Shown piece by piece: positions 1 through 7,600 of a stretch of 8,081 nucleotides of DNA. The position numbers and the translations under genes were made by a program. Every line of letters starts with the position of its first letter. The first letter of the stretch is position 1. Location: contig JAILAS010000040.1 of NCBI GenBank assembly GCA_024681495.1, positions 1 to 8,081 on the forward strand. Reading direction: 5' to 3'. The stretch is from Eubacterium sp. (lineage in GTDB: Bacteria; Bacillota; Clostridia; Lachnospirales; Lachnospiraceae). Below the pieces are notes generated by a model. That model saw only the letters and a program-made list of their open reading frames with translations, was not told where the DNA came from and ran no database searches.

Positions 1-895
1 CAGGTCACTCCCACAGATGCCCCGTCATACATGTAGCTGTTCACCGTTATGATATTCGCCTCGGGCAGATACAGGTTTTGTGTCGCTCCGTTCGCAGTGT
101 TTCCCTTTACTACCGGAAAACCACTGACATATACGGTTCCGGCGGCATAGATTCCTCCGCCGCTGGTGTTAGTCGCAGTATTTCCGATAATCTCTCCGCC
201 GGAAAGATTGAGGGTACACGAGTCATAGTTAAAGATACCGCCTCCGTAATATTTAGACGTGTTCCCGGAAATATCTGTCCCCGAGGCATTCAGAGTACCC
301 CTGTTATAAACGCCTCCGCCCTTGGCATCTGAAATATTTCCCTCAATGGTTCCGCTATCCAGTTCGACTGTGGCGCTTCCCGAATAGTGGTTATTAGCTA
401 TTCCTCCGCCATTGCCGCCCGATGAATTATCCTTTATGGTTCCATCGGACATGGTGAATACGGCGTCCCCGTAATAGGCGTAATTGTGTACGCCTCCGCC
501 TCCGCTCGACGAAGATGCGTAATTATCTGAAATAACTCCCTCATCGCTCAGCGTAAACGTGGCCGTTTTTGAGCTGTTCTCGCACTTGTTATAGACTCCT
601 CCTCCTACTAAGGCGCTGTTACCGGAGATTTCTCCGCCTGATACGGACACCTCACCCTCGACGTTATAGATGCCGCCGCCATATTGTGAGGTTTGGTTAT
701 CTGATACAGAACCACCACTCATGACCACAGTGCCGCGGATGTTAAAAACTCCGGCTCCGTACGACTTAGTGGAGTTTCCTGCCAGGGTTCCTCCCTCGAT
801 TTTAAGTTTGCCGCTGTTGTATACCGCGCCGGCGGAGCCGCTGTTGTTCGCGCCTCCCGTTACGAGTCCGCCTTTCACCGTAACCGCGGTGTAAC
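1..895 (-). repeat. GGGIYN coil array of cassette 2, left gene
   Basis: About nine coils run from AGAVYN near 830 to GGGIYA near 145, with longer loops (20-30 residues per coil) containing Ser/Thr/Asn-rich inserts. It closes at the window edge with VSGFPVVKGN and a DGASVGVT tail, the same closing signature as the other arrays. Confidence 0.8.
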
Positions 896-2285
896 TGATG
901 TCCGAAGACTTATCCACGGTAGTATATCCATTCATGAGGGTGGAGTCGTCACCGGCATACTCATATACCGTGTTCGAAGCGGTAGATGCCCCATCCACGA
1001 TCTTCAGATATCCCGAGTTACTCATTACATATCCGGAGGAGCCTCCCGCCGTACCCGCGAGGCCGCGATCTATGACATGTCCGTTTAAGTCCAGCACGAA
1101 CGAACGTGCACTCGGGACCGACAGCGCGTATTCGGCATAAGTGCCGTCGCCCTCTCCAAATACCAAATCACTCTCGAGGACGGCCTTACCACCCGCCTGC
1201 ATCGCCTCGTAGAGACCGCTCCATGTGGAAACCGTCTCAGGCTTGGTAATATATATATCCCCATCAACAGCTTTAAAGACATACGCGGAAAGATCCGATG
1301 AGAAGTAATCCAGATAGTCCATCAGCGAGGTAACGTTGGTTGCGGCCGGCTCGATAATTACACACTCCGAGTAGCCTTCCGATCCAAATGCCCTTCTCAC
1401 GCCCAGGTCTGCGCCCTCCGTGAGCGCTCCGTTCACGGCAATTTTCGTATCCTTCGCCAAAGATAAGTTTGACGCAATACCTGACGATAAGTTTCCTGTC
1501 ACCACCGGTGATCCCGACACGTAAAAATAAGAGTCTTTACTTACGTATATGCCCGCACTGGAAGCGCCGGCCGGCACCTCGTTTTCAGTAATGGTGCCGC
1601 CGGTCAGATAACAGGTGTTAGTGGCACATATGCCTCCGGCGTATGATGTTGCGTAGTTTTGGGCTATATAACCTCCGTTAACGGTCAAAATACCTTTGTT
1701 ATAGATTCCTCCGCCGACTTTTGCGGTGTTACCGCTGATTTCTCCGTCATTTACCGTTAATATACCGCTGTTATATATTCCTCCGCCATCGTACCCTAAC
1801 GCGTAGTTACCGGAGATATTTCCGCCCTCGATGGTAAGCGTTCCATTATTTAAGATGCCACCACCGTTTCCGTAATTGTAACCGCCTGTAATGGTTCCGG
1901 AATAATAAGAGCTGTCCTCGATAGTGGCCGTCGCTCCGGAATCGATACAAATAACATATCCATCGGTTGTAGACGCGGTAAGGCCGCGGTCTATCGTGTA
2001 ACCGTTCAGATCGAGAGTAACGGTGATACCGTAGGGCACCGTCAGAGCGGTTTCGGCGTAATTGCCGTCCCCTTCGCCGTAGGTCACATCAGCCGAAAGC
2101 TGAATGCTGCCGCCGGCCTGCAGGGCTGAGTAGAGCTCGCTCCATGTAGAAACCGTGGTTACGTCGTCAGCCTTCACATTCTCTTTTCCCAACGAAGGCA
2201 TGAGACTTAAGACCATGGCTATCGCCAGGGCCCACGCAAAGAACCGTTTGGGCAGACTTTTAGTGCTGCCTTTTCTTTCTTTCAT
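1..2285 (-). CDS. Giant secreted GGGIYN-repeat beta-helix surface protein, N-terminal part (3' end beyond left edge)
   Basis: The frame is open from an ATG at 2285 to the left edge (761 full codons) with no stop in the window. The start is fixed by GGGAGGAG seven bases upstream and by a signal peptide directly after it: basic residues 1-14, hydrophobic core about 15-32, and a probable cleavage after VKA at residue 39. The mature part has two cassettes. Cassette 1 has a head with Trp48 (STWSELYSAL), an LDLNGYTIDRG cap near 90, about five GGGIYN-like coils (about 130-260) and a GALTEGADLGV tail near 285. Cassette 2 starts around Trp355 (STWSGLYEAM), has an LDLNGHVIDRG cap, about nine coils from about 464 on, and a tail DGASVGVT right at the window edge. 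Such repeats are known from Clostridia surface proteins and resemble chlamydial Pmp repeats; they are expected to fold as a right-handed parallel beta-helix on the cell surface. An adhesin or glycan-contact role is inference. The gene is a paralog of the one at 4667-8081, which suggests that Ig-like and lysine-rich C-terminal domains follow beyond the edge. Confidence 0.93.
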   Translation of the reverse strand, partial: MKERKGSTKSLPKRFFAWALAIAMVLSLMPSLGKENVKADDVTTVSTWSELYSALQAGGSIQLSADVTYGEGDGNYAETALTVPYGITVTLDLNGYTIDRGLTASTTDGYVICIDSGATATIEDSSYYSGTITGGYNYGNGGGILNNGTLTIEGGNISGNYALGYDGGGIYNSGILTVNDGEISGNTAKVGGGIYNKGILTVNGGYIAQNYATSYAGGICATNTCYLTGGTITENEVPAGASSAGIYVSKDSYFYVSGSPVVTGNLSSGIASNLSLAKDTKIAVNGALTEGADLGVRRAFGSEGYSECVIIEPAATNVTSLMDYLDYFSSDLSAYVFKAVDGDIYITKPETVSTWSGLYEAMQAGGKAVLESDLVFGEGDGTYAEYALSVPSARSFVLDLNGHVIDRGLAGTAGGSSGYVMSNSGYLKIVDGASTASNTVYEYAGDDSTLMNGYTTVDKSSDISYTAVTVKGGLVTGGANNSGSAGAVYNSGKLKIEGGTLAGNSTKSYGAGVFNIRGTVVMSGGSVSDNQTSQYGGGIYNVEGEVSVSGGEISGNSALVGGGVYNKCENSSKTATFTLSDEGVISDNYASSSSGGGGVHNYAYYGDAVFTMSDGTIKDNSSGGNGGGIANNHYSGSATVELDSGTIEGNISDAKGGGVYNRGTLNASGTDISGNTSKYYGGGIFNYDSCTLNLSGGEIIGNTATNTSGGGIYAAGTVYVSGFPVVKGNTANGATQNLYLPEANIITVNSYMYDGASVGVT
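655..1229 (-). repeat. Paralogous cassette segment (left copy)
   Basis: This segment, covering the head, LDLNGHVIDRG cap and first coils of cassette 2 in the left gene, aligns with 6834-7402 in the right gene. Shared protein stretches include SNTVYEY, DKSSD, YTAVTV, NSGSAGA and YGGGIYNVEG. At DNA level a 20-base block (655-674) and a 23-base block (957-979) match the other copy exactly at 6834-6853 and 7130-7152. Confidence 0.85.
1490..1905 (-). repeat. GGGIYN coil array of cassette 1, left gene
   Basis: About five coils, each ending in a Gly-Gly-Gly-hydrophobic-(Y/L)-N turn (GGGILNN, GGGIYNS, GGGIYNK, then the variants AGGICAT and SAGIYVS), separated by strands such as LTIEGGNISGN and LTVNDGEISGN. 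The array closes with the stop coil YVSGSPVVTGN. Each coil is one rung of the predicted beta-helix. Confidence 0.8.
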
Positions 2286-2292
2286 AATAAGA

Positions 2293-2300
2293 CTCCTCCC
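2293..2300 (-). promoter_or_regulatory. Ribosome binding site of the left surface-protein gene
   Basis: On the minus strand this reads GGGAGGAG, a near-perfect anti-16S match, with 7 bases before the ATG at 2285. It decides the start, since the signal peptide begins there and no competing in-frame start with such a site is seen. Confidence 0.9.
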
Positions 2301-2348
2301 AAGACATACGTCAAAAAACGTAAAAATAGAACTTTTTCATACACAGTT

Positions 2349-2377
2349 ATTCTAATAAAAATCAAAAGCCAGTTCAA
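2349..2377 (-). promoter_or_regulatory. Candidate sigma-A promoter for the left surface-protein gene
   Basis: On the minus strand a -35 box TTGAAC (2372-2377) is followed after exactly 17 bases by a -10 box TAGAAT (2349-2354), matching four and five of six consensus bases. Transcription would start near 2342, giving a leader of roughly 55 nt before the ATG at 2285. The spacer is very T-rich. This is a prediction from consensus only; the AT-rich surroundings raise the chance of a random match. Confidence 0.5.
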
Positions 2378-2467
2378 CCACAACCTTCCCCTTTATCATT
2401 GAATTATCGGCGCCTTCGTGGGGAAAAGCTGCTCTGTGCGTTGTTTTATGTAAACCGTTAAATTTCT

Positions 2468-2496
2468 CTGGCAATTTCTCCGATATATGTTAAAAT
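2468..2496 (+). promoter_or_regulatory. Candidate extended -10 promoter for the 2522-4585 gene
   Basis: A -10 box TAAAAT (2491-2496) is preceded by TGT, the extended -10 signature TGn (2488-2490), and 17 bases upstream lies CTGGCA (2468-2473), four of six bases of a -35 box. The start point would be near 2503, leaving a leader of only about 19 nt that still contains the ribosome binding site. A direct repeat AATTTCTC (2461-2468 and 2473-2480, 12-bp period) overlaps the -35 box and could bind a regulator; that is speculation. Confidence 0.5.
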
Positions 2497-2508
2497 ATGA
2501 CACTAAAA

Positions 2509-2514
2509 GGGAGG
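2509..2514 (+). promoter_or_regulatory. Ribosome binding site of the 687-residue beta-helix gene
   Basis: GGGAGG lies 7 bases upstream of the ATG at 2522 and, together with the signal peptide, fixes that start. A frame-shifted ATG at 2497 sits before this site, has no Shine-Dalgarno of its own and opens only a short frame. Confidence 0.88.
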
Positions 2515-2521
2515 ACACGCT

Positions 2522-4585
2522 ATGAAAAACATATTTGCCAAAAGAATTCTTGCACTCACCCTCACACTCACCATGGTCGGAGGGTGCGTTTTTTCCGCCA
2601 ATGCGGCCGAACTGAAATCAGACGCCGCTGGCGAAACTTCGACTCTTCTGCAGGCTTCGACCACGTCCGGAGCCACCACCACCAGCGGATCAGACACGTC
2701 GGACGACTCCGGCGCCACGACCACATCCGGGTCTGATACCGGCACCGGCGACGAGACGGATCCCGGCACTTCCACAGGCACCGGCGACGAGACCGATCCC
2801 GGCACCTCCACAGACTCGGGCGAGGAGACCGACCCCGGCACCTCCACAGACTCGGGCGAGGAAACGGATCCCGGCTCTTCCACCGATCCAGACGATGAGC
2901 CGGAAGTCACCGTACCGGACTGCTACGAAATCACGATAAAACCCACATCGGAAGCCAAAAGCGACCTGAATTCCGTTCTCCAGCCATACCTCGACGAGGC
3001 TGCGGAGAACGCCACCGCAGAAATCCCGTACGTCATAACCATACAGAAGGGAACCTACACGCTTTCTAAGGCCCTTTGCGTCTACAGCAACACCACCATC
3101 GTCGCGACGGGCTGCACCATCAAGCTCGAGTCAACCACTGCGACGCACATGCTCCAGAGCGGCCGCCCCTCGAAGGAGAGCTACACCGGATACGACGCGT
3201 TTAAGAACATCGTCATCAAGGGCGGTACCTGGAACACCAACGGGCCCAAGTACTCGAAGTATCTGGGCCACGAGGGGCGCGTCATCGTACAGATGGCCCA
3301 CGTTACCGGCCTTACGGTGCAGGGCATCACATTCAAGGGCTCCGTGGACAACCACACCATGGAGGTCGCAGCGTGCGAAGACGTGCTGGTCAAAAACTGC
3401 GTATTCGACGGGGTGAGCGTCAACTACAAGAACTCCTCGGCCCGCGAGGCACTGCAACTCGACCTGTGCGATAAAAACTACGGCTCCTACTACACCTCCG
3501 GCGAACCCGTCCTCTCCGTGCACAACATGGAGGTGACCCGTTGCACGTTTAAGAAATGTATCTGCGGCGTGGGCTCGCACAAGGTCAACACCTCGGATCC
3601 GTTCTCGAACATCAGCATTCATGACAACACGTTCACGGACATAAAGACGTCTGCCATAACCTCGACGAAAATATCGCACGACAATGTGGCCATAAACGTC
3701 CAGAACATGGTCAACAGCTCGGTCTGCAACAACACCGTAAAGAACTGCGGCGGAACCGCCATCCGCGTCTCCGACAATTGCCGCGGAACCGTGGTAAAGA
3801 ACAACGTCATCTCCGGGTGCGTCAACAAGGGCATAATGGTGCTGAACGACGTGACTCCCAAGAACTGCAAAATGGCCGAAATCACCGGAAACACCATCAG
3901 CAACATCACCGATGGAGCGGGTATTCAGATCTGCGGAGCCACCGTCACGACGATAGCCAACAACACCGTAAGCAACACATTGACGGGCATTGTACTCATG
4001 AAGCAGAAGGTAAAGTGCCATGTCACGAGTATCAGCAGCAACAAGGTTTATTCAGCCCGAAAGTCCGGCGTGAACATACAAAAATCCACGGTCGGCAGCT
4101 TGGACGGCAACTTTATCAAGGGCTCGAAGAAGGCCGGAGTCTCCGTGGAAAAAACCAAAATCACCGACATCACCAACAATACTGTCAAGGGCTCGAAGGT
4201 GACCGGAATGCAGATTATCAAGAGCTCATCGGTGACCAATATCGCCAACAATACGATTAAGAACACCGGGAAGAATGCCATAGCCGTCTACGGCAAGAGC
4301 CAGGTGAGCTCCATAAACAACAACGCTATTACCAAGGCCAAAAAGCACGGCATCTCGATCTACGGTTCATCCAAAGTTACCGCGATTAAGGCGAACAGCG
4401 TGGTTAACATAAAAGAATTCGGCATCCTCATGGCGTCTAAGTCTAAGGTAAAGAGAATCGTCAAGAACACCGTGACCGGCTGCAAGCGCTACGGCATCTA
4501 TGTAATGGCCGGAACCAGGGCAAATAAGATAGCCGGAAACAAGGTCAAAAAATGTAAGAAGAAAATCGTAAACAAGGGTAAATAA
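2522..4585 (+). CDS. Secreted right-handed parallel beta-helix protein with acidic repeat linker and lysine-rich C-terminal coils
   Basis: Complete 687-residue protein. Residues 1-28 form a signal peptide (basic start, hydrophobic 9-26, probable cleavage at ANA|AE); MVGGC at 18-22 also fits a loose lipobox, so lipid anchoring at Cys22 cannot be excluded. Residues about 40-135 are a Thr/Ser/Gly/Asp/Glu linker, including four 12-residue units ending DPG(T/S)S(T) at 74-121. From about 137 on comes a beta-helix: early coils with YVITIQKGTYTLSKAL and SNTTIVATG strands, a middle part with REALQLDL and a cysteine-rich turn, then ten regular 23-26-residue coils (451-687) of the form I-x-N-N-T-(V/I)...G-(I/V)-x-(I/V). 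The style resembles pectate-lyase-fold and NosD-type proteins of Clostridia. No catalytic residues can be named, so lyase, hydrolase or pure binding roles all remain open. The acidic linker contrasts with a basic C-terminus (KKCKKK, no LPXTG), which may bind the cell wall electrostatically. It is divergent from the left giant gene and convergent with the right one. Confidence 0.95.
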   Translation: MKNIFAKRILALTLTLTMVGGCVFSANAAELKSDAAGETSTLLQASTTSGATTTSGSDTSDDSGATTTSGSDTGTGDETDPGTSTGTGDETDPGTSTDSGEETDPGTSTDSGEETDPGSSTDPDDEPEVTVPDCYEITIKPTSEAKSDLNSVLQPYLDEAAENATAEIPYVITIQKGTYTLSKALCVYSNTTIVATGCTIKLESTTATHMLQSGRPSKESYTGYDAFKNIVIKGGTWNTNGPKYSKYLGHEGRVIVQMAHVTGLTVQGITFKGSVDNHTMEVAACEDVLVKNCVFDGVSVNYKNSSAREALQLDLCDKNYGSYYTSGEPVLSVHNMEVTRCTFKKCICGVGSHKVNTSDPFSNISIHDNTFTDIKTSAITSTKISHDNVAINVQNMVNSSVCNNTVKNCGGTAIRVSDNCRGTVVKNNVISGCVNKGIMVLNDVTPKNCKMAEITGNTISNITDGAGIQICGATVTTIANNTVSNTLTGIVLMKQKVKCHVTSISSNKVYSARKSGVNIQKSTVGSLDGNFIKGSKKAGVSVEKTKITDITNNTVKGSKVTGMQIIKSSSVTNIANNTIKNTGKNAIAVYGKSQVSSINNNAITKAKKHGISIYGSSKVTAIKANSVVNIKEFGILMASKSKVKRIVKNTVTGCKRYGIYVMAGTRANKIAGNKVKKCKKKIVNKGK
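2741..2884 (+). repeat. Four in-frame 36-bp tandem repeats in the acidic linker
   Basis: Units lie at 2741-2776, 2777-2812, 2813-2848 and 2849-2884. The first two encode GTGDETDPGTST and the last two DSGEETDPG(T/S)ST. The pairing of near-identical neighbours suggests duplication of units followed by drift. The unit length is a multiple of three, so gain or loss of copies would change the length of the spacer between cell surface and beta-helix without breaking the frame. Confidence 0.92.
3872..4582 (+). repeat. Ten consecutive 23-26-residue beta-helix coils
   Basis: Residues 451-687 divide without remainder into ten coils starting at 451, 476, 502, 525, 548, 572, 596, 620, 644 and 668. The typical unit is (T/S)xIxxNT(V/I)xxxxxxG(I/V)x(I/V)xxSxV, with Asn at the turn in nearly every coil (an asparagine ladder) and Gly before the second strand. 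Lysine becomes frequent from the third coil on, and the last coil is mostly lysine in its second half and acts as a cap or tail. Confidence 0.85.
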
Positions 4586-4600
4586 CCCCTTTGAAAACAC

Positions 4601-4644
4601 AAAATACGCGGGGAAAGCGTCCGGGCTTCTCCCGCGTATTTTTT
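4601..4644. terminator. Bidirectional rho-independent terminator between convergent genes
   Basis: A 12-bp perfect stem (4601-4612 with 4631-4642; AAAATACGCGGG with CCCGCGTATTTT) encloses an inner 4-bp stem AAGC/GCTT (4615-4618 with 4625-4628) around the loop GTCCGG. On the plus strand it ends in a run of six T (4639-4644), 16 bases after the TAA of the beta-helix gene. On the minus strand the stem is followed by TTTTGTGTTTT, so it can also end the transcript of the right-hand gene, whose stop codon is at 4667-4669. Confidence 0.9.
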
Positions 4645-4666
4645 ACCTTCTTATATGCTTCGCTCT

Positions 4667-7600
4667 CTATTTAACCTTAACCTTCCTGCCGATTCCGCGC
4701 TTCTTAAGGATCTTCCTGTAGAGCTTCTTCTTTGACTTGGGCACTTTTATCTTCGCCTTCTTGTGAATGCCCTTGAAGGCTTTGGCGCCCACCGACTTCA
4801 TCATGAGCCGTTTGGTCTTTATCTTTATGTTCTTAAGCTTCTTGCATCCGAAGAACGCCTTCTTGCCTATTGCCACGACTTCCTTGCCTATCACAATCTT
4901 CTTAAGCTTCTTACACTTGAAGAACGCCTTGGGCCCTATGACCTCGAGGTTACTGCCGCCCGTAACCCTGGTGATCGTATTGTTTTTAGCGAAGGCTCTG
5001 TTCGCAATCGACGTCACCCTGAACACTACGCCTCCCAGCGTAACTGTCGCCGGGATAACAATGCTGCCCTTGTTGGTGGTTCCGGTTAAGGAGACCGTAA
5101 GCGCATCGATATCCGTCACCTGATAGGTATTCCCCGAAATGGTGTACGTATTGCCGACCGTAATGGTCCCGGTGCTGCCCGAACCGGAACTGTCGCCCGA
5201 GCCGGAGTCGCTTCCCGAGCCGGAGTCGCTTCCCGAACCCGAGTCGCTTCCCGAGCCCGAGTCGCTTCCCGAGCCCGAGTCGCTTCCCGAGCCGGAGCCG
5301 CTCGAAGACGCCTCTTTAACGGTGAGAGTTACCGTAAATGTTATTGACTCGTAGTTGGTCGAATCTGTCGGCGTGAATACCACCGTATACTCGGTAGACC
5401 CACTGTCGGAGAGCCCGGGAGCAATGGTTGAATCCGCCCAGCTGAACGTTCCCTCCAGCTCGACCCCGTCAACCATCATGACTCCCTCGGTGAGCGTGCT
5501 GTTGTCCAGAGTCTGACCGACCGTAATCTCACCCGCGATCGGCTTGATGTGAACCGCCGGGGTTAGCTTCGTAATGCTATAGGGTACGGACACACTCTTG
5601 CCGCCCCATGTCATAACGGCTACGTAGTTGCCGGCATCCGTGGGTGCGGATGAGAGCGCGCTTCCGTATGCGGCCGTATTGCCGGCCCCGGTGGAATGAT
5701 AGTATTCGATCCCGGGTTTAGCCGCCAGGGAGTCGATGTATGTCTCGGGATAACCGGTGACAGTACCCCCGTGGGGAAGCCCGTCGTAAGCGCAGCTTGC
5801 AACGCCCGAGAGGGCTATCGTAAACGTATTGGTGTCGTATCCGTCCGTGCAGCCCTCCGTACAGGTCGCCGTGATGGTATTGCTCAGTGTGGAGTACGTA
5901 AAACTGTGCGCATGGCTGTCGAGCCTGAGCTGTCCGTCGGGTGTGACTGCCACTGTGTAATCCGTATTGTCGGACGAGAAGTAGCTCTTATACGTTCCGA
6001 CGGTGTCAACGTCGATGCTCGAGTCGATATCCGTAAACACATAAGGAATGGTCGTATAATAGGGCACTGCCACGCCGATGGATGCACCGTCCGTCAATGC
6101 GCCGGTTATATTGATCTTATTGGTCGTCGCATTGTCTGAGCTTATGTACAGAGCCAGATTGTTGGCCGCGCTGTTCGTCTGGTTTCCGGATATCACGGGG
6201 GCGCCCGAGATATTTATCGAGCCGGAATACTGATAGAATCCGCCGCCCGTCACGGTCGATGTGTTGTCTGCAATCTCGCCGCCCGAGAGGTTAAAGACAT
6301 CCCTGTTAAAGACGCCTCCGCCCTTACCGTTGTCCGTATTGTTGACCTCGTTGGAGCTGATCTCTCCGCCGGACATATTGAACGTTCCGTTATTTAACAC
6401 TCCTCCGCCGCCATATACTGCGACATTGTCGTACATGTCCGCCGTGCCGGACATGTTGCAGGTGGCGGTTCCCGTGCTGAGCTTCGTGTTGTAGATACCA
6501 CCGCCATTGGCGGCCGACTCATTGGCCCTGATGGTTCCGGCGCTAATGTCGCACATTGTGCAGCCGCCGTATGCGAAGCTGGCTATGCCGCCGCCGCTGC
6601 CCGCGGCCGTGTTCTCCGCAATGGTTCCACCCGTCATCGTGAAGGTGGCGGTGCCGTTGGTGCTGTAGTTATATATTCCTCCGGCGGTTCCTCCCGAGGA
6701 GTTGGCTGAAACCTCAGCCTCCCCGCTGAGGGTGAGCACGGCGTTGTATCCGGACGTCTCACAGATGTTATAGATTCCGCCGCATTGTGCTCCGTAGTTA
6801 TTGGAGACCTCGCCGCCGGTTAAAGCCACGCTTCCCTCGACGTTATAGATGCCTCCGCCGCGCTGTGCCGCATAGTTATCCGAAACGGATCCCCCGCTCA
6901 TATTGACGGTGCCTCGGGAGCTAAATATGCCGCCGCCATAAGAGCTGGAATAATTTCCCGCGAGGCTTCCGCCCTCGATGCTGAGAGTTCCCGTGTTATA
7001 CAAAGCGCCCGCAGAACCGCTGCTGTTTACGCCTCCGGTGATAAGTCCGCCGGCCACCGTGACCGCGGTGTAGTCGTTGTCCGAAGACTTGTCCTCAGAT
7101 GTGTAGCCGGGCTTGTATGTAGAACCGGTATACTCATATACCGTGTTCGAAGTGGTGGACGCCCCATCCGTTACGGTCAAACTTCCATTATTGATCATTA
7201 CATATCCGGTGCTCGCGCCGTCAGTTCCCGCCAGCCTGCGGTCAATGATATGACCGTTCAAATCCAGGGTGGTCTCGGTTCCGGCCTGAACCACAAGGGT
7301 GGATTCGGCAAAAATATCATCGGAATCACCAAAGTAAACGTCCCCGTCCAGTGTCACTGTGCCGCCCCATCTGAGCGCCTTATAGAGATCATGCCAATTA
7401 TCCACGCTTTTGGGGGATACCAGAGCGAGTCCGTACTTCATCACTGTAATCTCATACCCATCTACATCCGAAAAGAAGCAATCTCTGTAATCTGCGAGAG
7501 AGGTTACATTGGTCCCATCCGGTTCTGCTATTAAGTGGGGCTCTGTGATGTAGTTTACCCCTATTTGGGCACCCTCCTCCAGTTCACCGTTCACTATGAG

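Noticed and set aside
78..1140. Several short plus-strand frames opposite the left giant gene
   Set aside because: The minus-strand frame is continuous and carries family-typical repeats throughout. The plus-strand frames have no Shine-Dalgarno and low-complexity products.
2449..2462. cre-like site (CcpA) upstream of the central gene
   Set aside because: TGTAAACCGTTAAA resembles the consensus but misses the central CG step and one more key base, so it is not enough to call.
2539..2587. Lipobox making the central protein a lipoprotein
   Set aside because: MVGGC fits only a loose lipobox and is followed by more hydrophobic residues and a good ANA|AE signal peptidase I site, so ordinary secretion is preferred, though not proven.
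3131..4021. Long minus-strand open frame (296 codons) opposite the central beta-helix gene
   Set aside because: It lies wholly antisense inside a convincing gene, has no ribosome binding site or signal, and its Val/His/Asp/Gly-rich product is what C-ending codons give on the opposite strand.
2741..5302. CRISPR array suggested by regular short repeats
   Set aside because: The repeats are directly adjacent without unique spacers, are in frame, and encode linker peptides.
5139..5354. Plus-strand frame encoding PEPESL repeats
   Set aside because: It is the complement of the 18-bp SGSGSD linker of the right giant gene. It has no start signal and repeats only because the linker repeats.
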